From NCBI RefSeq assembly GCF_947495145.1, contig NZ_CANLXP010000014.1, positions 1 to 64,000 of the forward strand: a stretch of DNA of 64,000 nt. Reading direction: 5' to 3'. This document shows positions 26,273-35,482 of the stretch, piece after piece. Under the pieces are notes generated by a model, which saw only the letters and a program-made list of their open reading frames with translations, searched no databases and was not told the DNA's origin. Made by a program: the position numbers and the translations under genes. The DNA comes from an uncultured Arthrobacter sp. (GTDB lineage: Bacteria; Actinomycetota; Actinomycetes; Actinomycetales; Micrococcaceae). Within the stretch, counting starts at the first letter, position 1; the number at the start of each line of letters is the position of its first letter.

Positions 26273-26348
26273 TCCATGATCGCGCTCACAGTGTCAAGAT
26301 CAAGCGGACGACGACGGCGCGGTCAGGGGAAGCGAATGAGCCAGTTGC

Positions 26349-27035
26349 TCAGGGGTGCTCCACACTGTCGAGAATGGAGCGTTCTTTCACGCCGTTCAGG
26401 TGCGCAATCATGGCCTCGCGGGCCGCTGCCGGATTCCCCGCCGCGAAGGCTTTGAGGATTGCCGTGTGCTCCTCGATGGCTGTGTCAGCGTCCGTCACGC
26501 CAAGGCCTGCGAAGAACCGGAAGCGCTGCACCTGCCCGCCGAGCGTTTTGTAGGCGTTGAGGATGAACGGATTGCCGGCATGTTCGGCGATGAGCCGGTG
26601 AAAGTCCTCGTCCGCCTTCCAGTAATCACGGAACTCCGCATACGACGCTCCGGTTGGAGCCGTGCGCAGCTGTTCGATGGTGTGCTGCAGCTCGTCGAAC
26701 AGCTCAGGGGTGCTTCGGGCACAGGCCAGTTCAGCGTTGACCGGTTCGATCACCAGGCGCGCATCAACCAGTTGGCTGAGCTCCAGCGGCGTGAAGAGGG
26801 GCGCCACCCGGTAACCCTTGAGCGCTATCCGCCGCACCATGCCGGTGTGTTCGAGCCTCGCAAGCGCTTCGCGGACGGGGGTGGGTGAAACCTCAAGATC
26901 CCGGGCAATGCCGTCGATGCTGAGACTCGCCCCCGCCTCCAGCCTGCCGTCGATCAGCGAGGCCATCAGCTCTTCATGCACGTAGTCGGCAAGGACCTGG
27001 CGGTTCAGGGCGCGGCGGGGAGGATGAGCAGGCAT
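26349..27035 (-). CDS. GntR family regulator with FCD domain
   Basis: A 228-residue FadR-type regulator. The winged helix is at residues 12-75 (LMASLIDGRLEAGASLSIDGIARDL, SPTPVREALARLEHTGMV). The FCD domain follows, with the likely metal or ligand residues Asp and His in DEDFHRLIAEHAGN and His in AIEEHTAILKA. It lies upstream of the sugar-acid operon in the same direction. Two copies of ATCCTATAGGAT-type palindromes frame it, one only 7 nt before its own ATG, which implies autorepression and control of the operon. The effector is probably a pathway intermediate. Confidence 0.85.
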   Translation of the reverse strand: MPAHPPRRALNRQVLADYVHEELMASLIDGRLEAGASLSIDGIARDLEVSPTPVREALARLEHTGMVRRIALKGYRVAPLFTPLELSQLVDARLVIEPVNAELACARSTPELFDELQHTIEQLRTAPTGASYAEFRDYWKADEDFHRLIAEHAGNPFILNAYKTLGGQVQRFRFFAGLGVTDADTAIEEHTAILKAFAAGNPAAAREAMIAHLNGVKERSILDSVEHP

Positions 27036-27041
27036 TGTTAA

Positions 27042-27053
27042 ATCCTATAGGAT
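27042..27053. promoter_or_regulatory. Palindromic operator ATCCTATAGGAT before gntR
   Basis: A perfect 12-bp palindrome ending 7 nt before the gntR ATG (27035). It shares its 10-bp core with 26263-26272, before the catabolic operon. Binding here would block gntR transcription or early elongation. Confidence 0.75.
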
Positions 27054-27087
27054 AGGCGCCTAAACCTCGGGGAGGGCGAAGGCCCCG

Positions 27088-28110
27088 CTATTTCGGCGAA
27101 GCAGTCGACTCCCGCACCAGGAGCCGCGTGGCAAGTTCTATCCGCGTCGAATCGGGCTGCTCACCGTCGATCTGGCGCAACAGGGTCCGCGCGGCTGCAC
27201 GGCCGATCTCCCGCAGTGGCTGCTCAACCGTGGTGAGCTGCGGCATGGTCGCCTCCGCAAAGGAGGTGCCGTCGAATCCCACTATGCTGAGGTCACCCGG
27301 CAGCTTCATGCCGCGCCGGCGCGCTTCCTCCCAGACCCCGATCGCGATGGTGTCGTTCGCCGCGAAAATCGCGGTGGGCGGCTCGGGCAGCTCCAGCAGC
27401 TGGGCCAGGCCCTCGATTCCGAAGGACCGCGTGAAGTCCCGCGAGATGATGTACTCCGGCCGCACCTCAACGCCGCGTCCCAGCAGCGCCGCCATGTAGC
27501 CGTGCTGGCGGTCCTGGCTGCATTCGGCACGCACCGGCCCGCCGAGGTGGGCGATGCGCTCGTGGCCAAGATCCAGCAGGTGCTCAGTGGCCGCCTTGCC
27601 GCCGGCCCAGTTGGTGGCACCCACACTGACGACGTCGGATCCGGGCGGATTGAGCGGATCAACCAGAACCACGGGGATGCCGCGTTCCTGGAAGGTCAAA
27701 ATGTCACTGGGCCCCCACTTCGAGGTCACGAGCAGCAGACCCCGCCTGCCGGCGTCGAGCATTCGCCGTACGCGCTCGGCAGCGCTGGCAGCTTCCAGCG
27801 ACATGGCGGACAGCACTACTTCCGCACCGTTTTCGCTGGTGCACTCGAGGATCCCGTCCATCACCTCGCTGTAGTAGGCGGTGGTGACGCTTTCGACGAC
27901 GACGTCGATCATCACCGAATCGGTGCGCCTCCGCGGAGAGGGAGAGCGGTAGTTGAGGCTGCGCATCACCTCCAGCACCCGGTCACGGGTGGCGGCCGCG
28001 ACGTCGTCCCTGCCGTTGAGGACTTTCGAAACGGTCGGAATGGACACTCCGGCGATTTCCGCCACCGAGGCAAGCGTTGCCTTCGGCGTTGTGGTGTTGG
28101 TCGTTGCCAC
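27088..28110 (-). CDS. LacI family transcriptional regulator
   Basis: A 340-residue LacI/GalR repressor with GTG start preceded by GAGGAAG. The DNA-binding part is TLASVAEIAGVSIPTVSKVLNGRDDVAAATRDRV (residues about 12-45), with the hinge MRSLNYRSPSPRR, then a periplasmic-binding-like effector domain (MIDVVVESVTTAYYSEVMDGI to IGRAAARTLLRQI). It is divergent from the ABC transporter operon at 28309 and most likely represses it, using the TCGAAAC repeats at 28198-28228. The effector should be the imported sugar. Confidence 0.85.
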   Translation of the reverse strand: MATTNTTTPKATLASVAEIAGVSIPTVSKVLNGRDDVAAATRDRVLEVMRSLNYRSPSPRRRTDSVMIDVVVESVTTAYYSEVMDGILECTSENGAEVVLSAMSLEAASAAERVRRMLDAGRRGLLLVTSKWGPSDILTFQERGIPVVLVDPLNPPGSDVVSVGATNWAGGKAATEHLLDLGHERIAHLGGPVRAECSQDRQHGYMAALLGRGVEVRPEYIISRDFTRSFGIEGLAQLLELPEPPTAIFAANDTIAIGVWEEARRRGMKLPGDLSIVGFDGTSFAEATMPQLTTVEQPLREIGRAAARTLLRQIDGEQPDSTRIELATRLLVRESTASPK

Positions 28111-28159
28111 CGCTTCCTCTTCCGATCTGGAGTGTTTTCTGACTTTTTCAATAAGCCTA

Positions 28160-28189
28160 TTGACCCGGCCCGTGTGATGCAGATAACTT
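28160..28189 (+). promoter_or_regulatory. Predicted promoter of the first sugar ABC cluster
   Basis: A -35-like TTGACC at 28160-28165 and a -10-like TAACTT at 28184-28189, spaced by 18 nt. Transcription would begin around 28196, at the edge of the repeated putative operator. Confidence 0.5.
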
Positions 28190-28197
28190 TACACACA

Positions 28198-28228
28198 TCG
28201 AAACATCTTTCGAAACATTTCGAAACTA
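28198..28228. promoter_or_regulatory. Triple TCGAAAC repeat, putative LacI operator
   Basis: TCGAAAC begins at 28198, 28210 and 28220. The core ATTTCGAAAC/CTTTCGAAAC units contain TTTCGAAA palindromes, as expected for a LacI-type site. They lie directly after the predicted promoter and before the binding-protein gene. Confidence 0.55.
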
Positions 28229-28308
28229 ATCAAGACAAGCACTTCTCGGCAACAGCCTGTTTATCGACCGGAGCCAACGTGGGCCCGGATCGAGGAAGGA
28301 ACTCTCGA

Positions 28309-29628
28309 ATGAAGAACTCCAAGCTTTCCGGCATGGCGGCCGTTGCGTCGGCCCTGACGCTGACCCTCACCCTGGGAGCCTGCGGAAGCAGCGGTCCCCA
28401 GGACACCACCGCTGATGCGGGTTCCCCCACCATGTGGGCGCTGACCGGCGCCAACGAGGCCGTCACCGGTGCGTCGGTTGAGTCGTGGAACGCCGCGCAC
28501 AACGACGCCGCGATCCAGCTCGACTACTTCGCCAATGACGCTTACAAGACCAAGGTCCGCACTGCAATCGGTGCAGGCGAAGGGCCAACCCTCATCCACG
28601 GCTGGGGCGGCGGCGTGCTGCAGTCCTACGTCGATGAGGGCCACGTGATGGACCTGACGTCCTTCCTCGAGGAGAACCCCGAGGTGAAGGAACGCTACAT
28701 CCCGGCGGTCTTCGACAACGGCGTCATTGACGGCACCAGCTACGCCCTTCCCTACACTGGCATGCAGCCCGTGGTCATGTACTACAACAAGGAACTCTTC
28801 GAGCAGATCGGTGCCGAGCCGCCCCAGACCTGGGATGAGCTGATGGACCTGGTGCCGAAGTTCAACGAGGCCGGCATTGCTCCGTTCGCACTCGGCGGCC
28901 AGTCCAAGTGGCCCAACCTGATGTGGTTCTCCTACCTCGTGGACCGTGTCGGCGGACCTGAGGTATTCAAGGCGATCCTGGACGGTGAAGAGGAAGCCTG
29001 GTCAGATCCCGCTGTGATTGAAGCGCTCACCATGATCCAGGAACTTGTCGAGGCTGACGGCTTCATCAACGGCTTCTCCTCCGTGGCGGCCGACGGCGGT
29101 GCTGACGCCGCCCTGCTCTACACCGGCAAGGCAGCCATGCTGCTCCAGGGCGCCTGGGTGTACCAGACGCTGAAGAATGACGCCCCGGACTTCGTGTCCT
29201 CCGGCAACCTCGGCTACCTCAATTTCCCCGCGGTCGAGGGTGGAGCGGGAGACCCCGAGAACATCGTGGGCAACCCCAGCAACTTCTGGTCGGTCTCAGC
29301 GAGTGCCTCCGATGAGCAGAAGGACGCCGCACTGGAGTACCTGAAGGACGGCCTGTACAACGAGGAATACACTCAGGACCTCATCGAGTCCGGCGCCATC
29401 CCGCCGACCGTCGGCGCGGAAGAGCTCCTCGCGCAGTCGGAGGACAAAGATTTCCTGACCGAGGTCTACACCATGGCCACCGAGGCCCCGAGTTTCCAGC
29501 TTTCCTGGGACCAGGCGCTGAGCCCGGACCAGGGCAGCGCCATGCTCGCCAACCTGGACCGCATCTTCCTGGGAGAAATTACTCCTGAAGAGTTCGCGGA
29601 GACGATGAACGGGACGCTGGGCGAGTAA
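28309..29628 (+). CDS. Extracellular sugar-binding lipoprotein (ABC transporter)
   Basis: A 439-residue family 1 solute-binding protein. The signal peptide ends in a lipobox TLGAC with Cys25, so it is a lipid-anchored receptor. The mature part has the usual carbohydrate-binding features (GTSYALPYTGMQPVVMYYNKELFEQIGAEPP near residues 143-170). I set the start at ATG 28309, preceded by GAGGAAGGA; the frame is open far upstream but without homology. It delivers its sugar to the two permeases that follow without a gap. No ATPase gene is present, so a shared MsiK-like ATPase is probably used. Confidence 0.9.
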   Translation: MKNSKLSGMAAVASALTLTLTLGACGSSGPQDTTADAGSPTMWALTGANEAVTGASVESWNAAHNDAAIQLDYFANDAYKTKVRTAIGAGEGPTLIHGWGGGVLQSYVDEGHVMDLTSFLEENPEVKERYIPAVFDNGVIDGTSYALPYTGMQPVVMYYNKELFEQIGAEPPQTWDELMDLVPKFNEAGIAPFALGGQSKWPNLMWFSYLVDRVGGPEVFKAILDGEEEAWSDPAVIEALTMIQELVEADGFINGFSSVAADGGADAALLYTGKAAMLLQGAWVYQTLKNDAPDFVSSGNLGYLNFPAVEGGAGDPENIVGNPSNFWSVSASASDEQKDAALEYLKDGLYNEEYTQDLIESGAIPPTVGAEELLAQSEDKDFLTEVYTMATEAPSFQLSWDQALSPDQGSAMLANLDRIFLGEITPEEFAETMNGTLGE

Positions 29629-30555
29629 ATGGCTCTGCAGACCAAAACCGTTCCGGCGCTACCGGTGCGGCCCGCCCCGGGAAGGCGCAGCGGCGCCTCC
29701 CTGGGCTGGTTCGCGGCCCCGGCGCTGGTGTTCTTCGTTATCTTTGCGATCATCCCGCTGGCCGGCGTGATCTTCCTCAGCTTCACCAGCTGGAACGGAC
29801 TCGGGGACATCACCCTCACCGGCTTCGACAGCTGGATCACCGCCCTCACGAGCCCGGTCACAGCGAACGCCATCTGGGTGACGGTGAAGATCATGTTCTT
29901 CTCCCTAATCGTGCAGGTGCCGATCAGCCTGCTGCTCGGCGTCTTCACCGCCGGCACCCAGCGCTACCGCGCGCTGCTCGCCGTCATCTACTTCGTTCCG
30001 CTGCTGCTCTCCTCAGCCGCCGTCGCCATCGCCTACAAGGCGCTGCTGGATCCGAACTTCGGTGTGGGTCCCGGGCTGAACCTTCCCTTCCTCGCCCAGG
30101 ACTGGCTGGGCGATCCGGATCTGGCGCTGTTCGTCGTCGTGTTCGTGATCGCCTGGCAGTTCGTGCCGTTCCACACCCTGATCTACCAGGGTGGCGTCCG
30201 GCAGATCCCGGCCAGCTTCTACGAGGCTGCGCAGATTGACGGCGCCGGCCGGATGCAGCAGTTCTTCCACATCACGCTGCCGCAGCTGAAGTACACCATG
30301 ATCACGTCCTCGACGCTGATGGTGGTCGGCTCGCTTGCCTACTTCGATCTGATCTTCGTGCTGACGGCCGGCGGTCCCGGCTACGCCACGCGGCTGCTGC
30401 CGCTGCACATGTATCTCACCGGTTTCCAGGCCAATGACATGGGTGCGGCCAGCGCGCTGGGAGTCATCCTCGTCGTCGTCGGGCTTGGGCTTGCGGTCCT
30501 CGTCCAGAGCCTCGGCGGCAGGAACCGCGCCGCAAGCCAGTTGGAAGGAGCATGA
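29629..30555 (+). CDS. Sugar ABC transporter permease (MalF type)
   Basis: A 308-residue CUT1 permease with six membrane helices. The cytoplasmic coupling (EAA) loop is EAAQIDGAGRMQQFFHITLP near residues 200-220. The ATG is the triplet right after the stop of the binding-protein gene, and the next permease overlaps its end by 4 nt. Works with 30552-31451 as a heterodimer in the cytoplasmic membrane. Confidence 0.9.
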   Translation: MALQTKTVPALPVRPAPGRRSGASLGWFAAPALVFFVIFAIIPLAGVIFLSFTSWNGLGDITLTGFDSWITALTSPVTANAIWVTVKIMFFSLIVQVPISLLLGVFTAGTQRYRALLAVIYFVPLLLSSAAVAIAYKALLDPNFGVGPGLNLPFLAQDWLGDPDLALFVVVFVIAWQFVPFHTLIYQGGVRQIPASFYEAAQIDGAGRMQQFFHITLPQLKYTMITSSTLMVVGSLAYFDLIFVLTAGGPGYATRLLPLHMYLTGFQANDMGAASALGVILVVVGLGLAVLVQSLGGRNRAASQLEGA

Positions 30556-31451
30556 TGGCCATCACCACCGAGGCGCCCCGGGCCACGAAGAAGGGCTCCC
30601 ACCCGCAACAACCTGAACGACGACGACGGCGCTCCGGCCACCGGCCCAACCTCCTCGGCGGTCTGGGCGGCTGGATCTGGCTGGCAGTCATCATCCTGCC
30701 GATCTACTACGTGGTCATCACCAGCGTGAAGAACCAGGCCGGCTTCTTCGGCAGCAATCCGCTTGCCCCGACGCTGGAGCCGACCCTGGACAATTACGCC
30801 TTCGTCCTCGAGCAGGGTTTCGCGCAGTACTTCCTGAACTCGCTGATTGTCACGCTGGGCACGGTTCTGCCGGCGCTCGTGGTGTCCTTTATGGCGGCGT
30901 ACGCCGTGGTGCGGGGGAGCGGTCGGTTCATTACCTGGACCAACACCCTGTTCCTGATGGGGCTCGCGATCCCGCTGCACGCCACGATCATCCCGATCTA
31001 TTACATGATCACCCGTGCCCGGCTCTATGACACGCTGTTGGCGCTGATCCTGCCTTCGATCGCGTTTGCCATCCCGATCTCGGTGCTGATCCTGTCCAAC
31101 TTCCTGCGGAATGTACCCAAGGAGCTGTTCGAATCGATGCGTCTGGACGGCTGCTCCGAGTTCAGCATGATGTGGCGGCTCGCCCTGCCGCTGACCCGGC
31201 CAGCCGTGGTGACCGTCGGCATCTACAACGCGCTGCAGGTCTGGAACGGCTTCCTCTTCCCGCTGATCCTGACGCAGAGTCCGGACAAGCGGGTGCTGCC
31301 GCTCTCGCTGTGGGCGTTCCAGGGTGAATTCACGATCAACATCCCGGCGGTGCTTGCCGCCGTCGTGCTGGCAACCCTGCCGCTGCTGGTGCTCTATGTC
31401 GTGGCGCGCAAGCAGCTGGTCAGCGGGCTCACTGCCGGCTTCAGCAAGTAG
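30552..31451 (+). CDS. Sugar ABC transporter permease (MalG type)
   Basis: A 299-residue CUT1 permease, six helices, with coupling loop ESMRLDGCSEFSMMWRLALP. AAGGAG is present before the ATG, which overlaps the preceding stop (ATGA). The cytoplasmic N-terminus is unusually basic (PERRRRRSGHRP), coded by one of the window's ACGACGACGGCG oligomers at 30620-30631, as if this oligomer had been inserted in the variable N-terminal tail. Confidence 0.9.
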   Translation: MMAITTEAPRATKKGSHPQQPERRRRRSGHRPNLLGGLGGWIWLAVIILPIYYVVITSVKNQAGFFGSNPLAPTLEPTLDNYAFVLEQGFAQYFLNSLIVTLGTVLPALVVSFMAAYAVVRGSGRFITWTNTLFLMGLAIPLHATIIPIYYMITRARLYDTLLALILPSIAFAIPISVLILSNFLRNVPKELFESMRLDGCSEFSMMWRLALPLTRPAVVTVGIYNALQVWNGFLFPLILTQSPDKRVLPLSLWAFQGEFTINIPAVLAAVVLATLPLLVLYVVARKQLVSGLTAGFSK

Positions 31452-31459
31452 GAGATTTC

Positions 31460-32644
31460 ATGACACAGAACAAGACCCCCCTACGGGTTGGCATGGTGGG
31501 CTACGCGTTTATGGGTGCCGCCCACTCCCACGCCTGGCGCACCGCGCCGCGGTTCTTCGACCTGCCGCTGCGGCCCGAGCTGTCCGTCCTGGTGGGACGG
31601 AACGCCGACGCCGCTTCGGAGGCCGCCGAGCGTATGGGCTGGAACGAGACGGCCACCGACTGGCGCGAGGTCATCGCGCGGGACGACATTGACCTCATCG
31701 ACATCTGCACTCCCGGGGACACGCATGCCGAGATTGCGATTGCGGCGTTAGAGGCAGGCAAACACGTCCTCTGTGAGAAGCCGCTGGCCAACTCGGTGGA
31801 GGAAGCCGAGCGCATGGTTGCTGCCGCCGAGGCAGCAGCGCAGCACGGCATCCAGGCCATGTGCGGCTACAGCTACCGCCGGACCCCGGCGCTGACACTT
31901 GCGCGGGAACTGGTGCAGGAAGGCCGGATTGGAACCATCCGCCACGTCCGTGCACAGTACCTGCAGGACTGGCTGTCGGATGAGTTGACCCCGCTGACCT
32001 GGCGGATGGACAAGGCCAAGGCCGGCTCCGGATCCCTGGGCGACATCGGTGCCCACATCATCGACGCGGCCCAGTGGGTCACCGGCTCGAACATCGCCGG
32101 CGTCTCGGCACTGATGGAGACCTTCGTGACCGAGCGGCCGGTCGGCGGTGACCTCGTGGGCCTCGGCGGCAAGGGCGACTCAACGGGCGAGAAAGGGCCG
32201 GTAACGGTCGACGACGCCGCCGCCTTCACCGCCCGGTTCGACGACGGTGCGATCGGAGTTTTTGAGGCCACCCGCTTTGCGCTGGGCAGGAAGAACGCTA
32301 TCCGGCTGGAGATCAATGGATCGGCCGGCTCGATCGCCTTCGACTTCGAGGACATGAACGTCCTGGAGTATTACGACGGCAGCAATGACAGCCGCACCTC
32401 CGGCTTCCGGCGCATTCAGGTGGGCGAACCGGACCACCCGTACACGGGGAACTGGTGGCCGGTGGGGCACGGCCTCGGCTACGAGCACGGGTTCACGCAT
32501 CAGGTGGTGGAACTGGTGACTGCGCTGAGCAGCGGAACTCAGCCGTCGCCGTCGTTCGCTGATGCCTTGCGGGTGCAGCGGGTGCTGGCCGCGGTGGAGC
32601 AGAGCGCAACCAACGAATCCCGCTGGCAGCGGGTCGAAAGATGA
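31460..32644 (+). CDS. Gfo/Idh/MocA family oxidoreductase
   Basis: A 394-residue NAD(P)-dependent sugar dehydrogenase. The Rossmann loop is [17 protein letters not shown] (residues 10-26), the family catalytic motif is [16 protein letters not shown] near residue 105, and [17 protein letters not shown] carries the conserved His near residue 205. Such enzymes oxidise a sugar, often at C3 of a glucoside, or reduce keto-sugars. It has a TAGGAG ribosome site 9 nt after the permease gene. The next gene encodes a TIM-barrel isomerase, a pairing known from 3-keto-glycoside pathways. Confidence 0.85.
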   Translation: MTQNKTPLRVGMVGYAFMGAAHSHAWRTAPRFFDLPLRPELSVLVGRNADAASEAAERMGWNETATDWREVIARDDIDLIDICTPGDTHAEIAIAALEAGKHVLCEKPLANSVEEAERMVAAAEAAAQHGIQAMCGYSYRRTPALTLARELVQEGRIGTIRHVRAQYLQDWLSDELTPLTWRMDKAKAGSGSLGDIGAHIIDAAQWVTGSNIAGVSALMETFVTERPVGGDLVGLGGKGDSTGEKGPVTVDDAAAFTARFDDGAIGVFEATRFALGRKNAIRLEINGSAGSIAFDFEDMNVLEYYDGSNDSRTSGFRRIQVGEPDHPYTGNWWPVGHGLGYEHGFTHQVVELVTALSSGTQPSPSFADALRVQRVLAAVEQSATNESRWQRVER

Positions 32645-32661
32645 CTGAGAGGGAGAACCGA

Positions 32662-33666
32662 ATGCGACCAGTAACACTGTTCACCGGCCAGTGGGCGGAT
32701 CTGCCGTTCGAGGAAGTGGCGCGACTCGCGGGCGAGTGGGGCTTCGATGGGCTGGAAATCGCCTGCTGGGGCGATCACCTCGACCCCGAGCGCGTGGTGG
32801 AAGACGATGCCTATCTCCGGAACCGCCTCGACATTCTTGAGCGGAACAACCTGCAGGTCCACGCGATCGCCAACCACCTCACCGGACAGGCGGTCTGTGA
32901 TGACCCCATTGATGAGCGCCATCGCGGCATCCTGTCCGAGCGCGTGTGGGGAGATGGGGAAGCGGAGGGGGTGCGCCGTCGTGCGGCCGACGTTCTGAAG
33001 GCAACGGCCCACGCTGCCGCCCGGCTCGGCGCCAATACGGTCACCGGCTTCACCGGTTCCTCGATCTGGAAGTGCGTGGCCATGTTCCCGCCCGTTCCGG
33101 AGTCGATGATCGATGCCGGTTATGAGGACTTCAAGGACCGCTGGGACCCGATTCTGGACGCGTTCGACGACGCCGGTGTGCGTTTTGCGCTCGAGGTGCA
33201 CCCCTCGGAAATCGCCTACGACTACTGGAGCACCCGCCGCACGCTCGATGTCATGGCCGACCGGAAGAACTTCGGGCTGAACTTCGACCCCTCCCATTTC
33301 ATCTGGCAGGACCTGGACCCGGTGATGTTCCTGCAGGACTTCGCGGAGCACATCTTCCACGTGCATGTGAAGGAATCGGTGCGGCAGCTCAACGGCCGCA
33401 ACGGACGGCTGGGATCGCACCTGCCCTGGGGAGATCCGCGGCGCGGCTGGGACTTCGTCACCGCCGGTCACGGTGACGTGCAGTGGGAACCGATCTTCCG
33501 CATGCTCAACTCCATCGGCTACAACGGCCCGGTCAGCGTCGAGTGGGAGGACGCGGGCATGGACCGCCTCATCGGCGCACCGCAGGCGCTGGCGCTCGTC
33601 CGTCAGTTGGGCGAGATAGCGCCGTCGGCAGCAGCGTTCGACGCCGCATTCTCCACCGGGCGCTGA
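32662..33666 (+). CDS. Sugar phosphate isomerase/epimerase-like TIM-barrel protein
   Basis: A 334-residue AP-endonuclease-2 family protein beginning [21 protein letters not shown] prefer the ATG at 32662 (GAGGGAG upstream); the ATG at 32641 overlaps the previous stop (ATGA) and would add seven residues. Metal ligands are probably the Glu in [13 protein letters not shown], Asp/His in [14 protein letters not shown], His in [10 protein letters not shown] and Glu in [12 protein letters not shown]. Homologues epimerise or isomerise keto-sugars, and some catalyse elimination from 3-keto-glycosides. It fits between the dehydrogenase and ThuA genes of this sugar cluster. Confidence 0.8.
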   Translation: MRPVTLFTGQWADLPFEEVARLAGEWGFDGLEIACWGDHLDPERVVEDDAYLRNRLDILERNNLQVHAIANHLTGQAVCDDPIDERHRGILSERVWGDGEAEGVRRRAADVLKATAHAAARLGANTVTGFTGSSIWKCVAMFPPVPESMIDAGYEDFKDRWDPILDAFDDAGVRFALEVHPSEIAYDYWSTRRTLDVMADRKNFGLNFDPSHFIWQDLDPVMFLQDFAEHIFHVHVKESVRQLNGRNGRLGSHLPWGDPRRGWDFVTAGHGDVQWEPIFRMLNSIGYNGPVSVEWEDAGMDRLIGAPQALALVRQLGEIAPSAAAFDAAFSTGR

Positions 33667-33695
33667 GCCTGACGTACCTACAGAAAGACTTTGAA

Positions 33696-34391
33696 ATGAC
33701 GAGCAAATTCGCCCTGATAGTCCGCGGCGGCTGGGATGGACATCAGCCCATCGAAGCCACCGAGCGCTTCATCCCCTTCCTCAAGGAAAGCGGCTACGAC
33801 GTCCGCGTTGAGGAATCGCCGAAGATCTATGCGGATCCTGAGTACATGGCCACCGTGGACCTGATCGTGCAGTGCAACACGATGAGCACCATAGAGAAGG
33901 ACGAGTTCCGGGGCCTGCGAGCGGCGGTCGAAGCCGGTGCGGGACTGGCAGGCTGGCACGGCGGCATTGCGGACTCCTACCGGAACGAGTCGGACTACCT
34001 TCACCTGATCGGCGGGTCCTTCGCGTGCCACCCCGGCAAGCATCCGGACGAGTGCACCGGTGAGCAGTCGGACAACTACGTGCCGTACCGGGTGAACATG
34101 CTGCCCGCTGCGGCGGACCATCCGATCACCCAGGGAATCGGGGACTTCGACCTCGTCACCGAGCAGTACTGGGTGCTGGCAGACGATTACATCGATGTCC
34201 TTGCCACCACCACGCAGGCCGTGCGCGAGTGGGACGCCTGGAACCGTCCGGTCACGTCACCGGCTATCTGGACCCGCCAGTGGGGTAAGGGCCGCATCTT
34301 CGTCGCTACACCCGGGCACCGGGTGGAGGTACTCGACGATCCAAACGTACGCACCATCATCGAAAGGGGCATGCTGTGGGCAAGCCGCTGA
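33696..34391 (+). CDS. ThuA-like protein (sugar utilisation)
   Basis: A 231-residue class I glutamine-amidotransferase-like fold protein of the ThuA family: KFALIVRGGWDGHQPIEATERFIP at the start, GAGLAGWHGGIADSYR near residue 85, and GGSFACHPGKHP. ThuA of Sinorhizobium meliloti is needed for trehalose and related disaccharide use together with the oxidoreductase ThuB; its precise reaction is not settled. The start ATG at 33696 is the one at the homologous N-terminus; the open frame before it is the end of the TIM-barrel gene read in another frame. It overlaps the next gene by 16 nt. Confidence 0.8.
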   Translation: MTSKFALIVRGGWDGHQPIEATERFIPFLKESGYDVRVEESPKIYADPEYMATVDLIVQCNTMSTIEKDEFRGLRAAVEAGAGLAGWHGGIADSYRNESDYLHLIGGSFACHPGKHPDECTGEQSDNYVPYRVNMLPAAADHPITQGIGDFDLVTEQYWVLADDYIDVLATTTQAVREWDAWNRPVTSPAIWTRQWGKGRIFVATPGHRVEVLDDPNVRTIIERGMLWASR

Positions 34392-35482
34392 ATGTAGGCA
34401 TCATTGGCTGTGGAGCCATCGTTGCGAAGTACCTGGAGACCTTCCCGCAACTGGAGTCCGTGAACCTGGTGGCGGTTGCGGATCTCGATCCTTTGCGGGC
34501 GCAGGCGGTCGCGGACTCGCAGCCGGGCGTGTGGGCGCTCAGCGTGAATGAACTGCTGGACGACGACAGCATCGACGCGGTCCTCAACCTCACGATTCCC
34601 GCCGCGCACGCGGAGGTGGCGCTGCGGGCGATCGACGCCGGGAAGCACGTTTACGGGGAGAAGCCGCTCGCCGCGACCACCGAGGAAGCGAGGGAGGTGC
34701 TCGACGCCGCCGACGCGGCCGGCGTCCGCGTCGGGTGCGCGCCGGATACCGTGCTGGGCACGGGTATCCAGACCGCCCGTAAGGCTATCGACGACGGGCT
34801 GATCGGTGCGCCGATTTCGGCGACGGCCACCATGGTGACGCCAGGCCACGAGCGCTGGCACCCCAACCCCGACTTCTACTACGTTCCCGGCGGTGGGCCG
34901 CTGCTGGATATGGGGCCGTACTACGTGACGGCATTGGTGACGCTGCTGGGGCCGGTGGTCTCGGTGATCGGTGCGGCAAGCCATACCCGTACTTCGCGGA
35001 CCATCGGCTCAGGTTCACGCGCCGGCCAGAGTGTTCCGGTAACCACCGATACTCACGTGACCGGGGTGCTGGTGCATGAATCCGGTGCGCTCTCGACCCT
35101 GATCATGAGCTTCGACGCAGTGCAGACAGGATCCCCGAACATCGAGATCCACGGTGAGACGGCAAGCCTGATTGTGCCGGATCCCAATGTGTTCGACGGT
35201 GACGTGGAAATCTGCACGCTGACCGAGCGCGACGCCGGCTGGAAGGTGCTGCCCGTCAGCGCCGGCTACCGGGACGCCGGGCGGGGCTACGGTCTGGCGG
35301 ATATGGCGGACACGCCTGCGGGGGAGCAGCATAGGGCGAACGGTGAACTGGCCTATCACGTGCTTGACGTCATGGAGTCGCTGCTTCGTTCCGCGTCCAC
35401 CGGAGCGTCCGTCGCGGTTCGGAGCCGAGCGGACCGGCCTTCAGTGGTGCCGCTGACGGAAGTTCCGCAGCCGGTGGCCTAG
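34376..35482 (+). CDS. Gfo/Idh/MocA family oxidoreductase (ThuB-like)
   Basis: A 368-residue NAD(P)-dependent oxidoreductase, GTG start within the end of the ThuA gene. NAD-binding loop VGIIGCGAIVAKYLE, catalytic GEKPLAATTEEARE near residue 95, and GPLLDMGPYYVTALV near residue 180. Last gene of the LacI-controlled cluster. The pair ThuA plus oxidoreductase parallels ThuAB, which oxidise disaccharides to the 3-keto form. The downstream region has no clear terminator and contains a pseudogene on the other strand. Confidence 0.85.
   Translation: MGKPLNVGIIGCGAIVAKYLETFPQLESVNLVAVADLDPLRAQAVADSQPGVWALSVNELLDDDSIDAVLNLTIPAAHAEVALRAIDAGKHVYGEKPLAATTEEAREVLDAADAAGVRVGCAPDTVLGTGIQTARKAIDDGLIGAPISATATMVTPGHERWHPNPDFYYVPGGGPLLDMGPYYVTALVTLLGPVVSVIGAASHTRTSRTIGSGSRAGQSVPVTTDTHVTGVLVHESGALSTLIMSFDAVQTGSPNIEIHGETASLIVPDPNVFDGDVEICTLTERDAGWKVLPVSAGYRDAGRGYGLADMADTPAGEQHRANGELAYHVLDVMESLLRSASTGASVAVRSRADRPSVVPLTEVPQPVA

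Noticed and set aside
28198-28228. CRISPR-like or plasmid iteron array
   Set aside because: Only three 7-bp units with 3-5 nt between them, directly at a promoter; a regulator site is the simpler reading.
27502-28308. N-terminal extension of the sugar-binding protein frame
   Set aside because: It runs antisense through the LacI gene. The lipoprotein signal peptide and ribosome site set the start at 28309.
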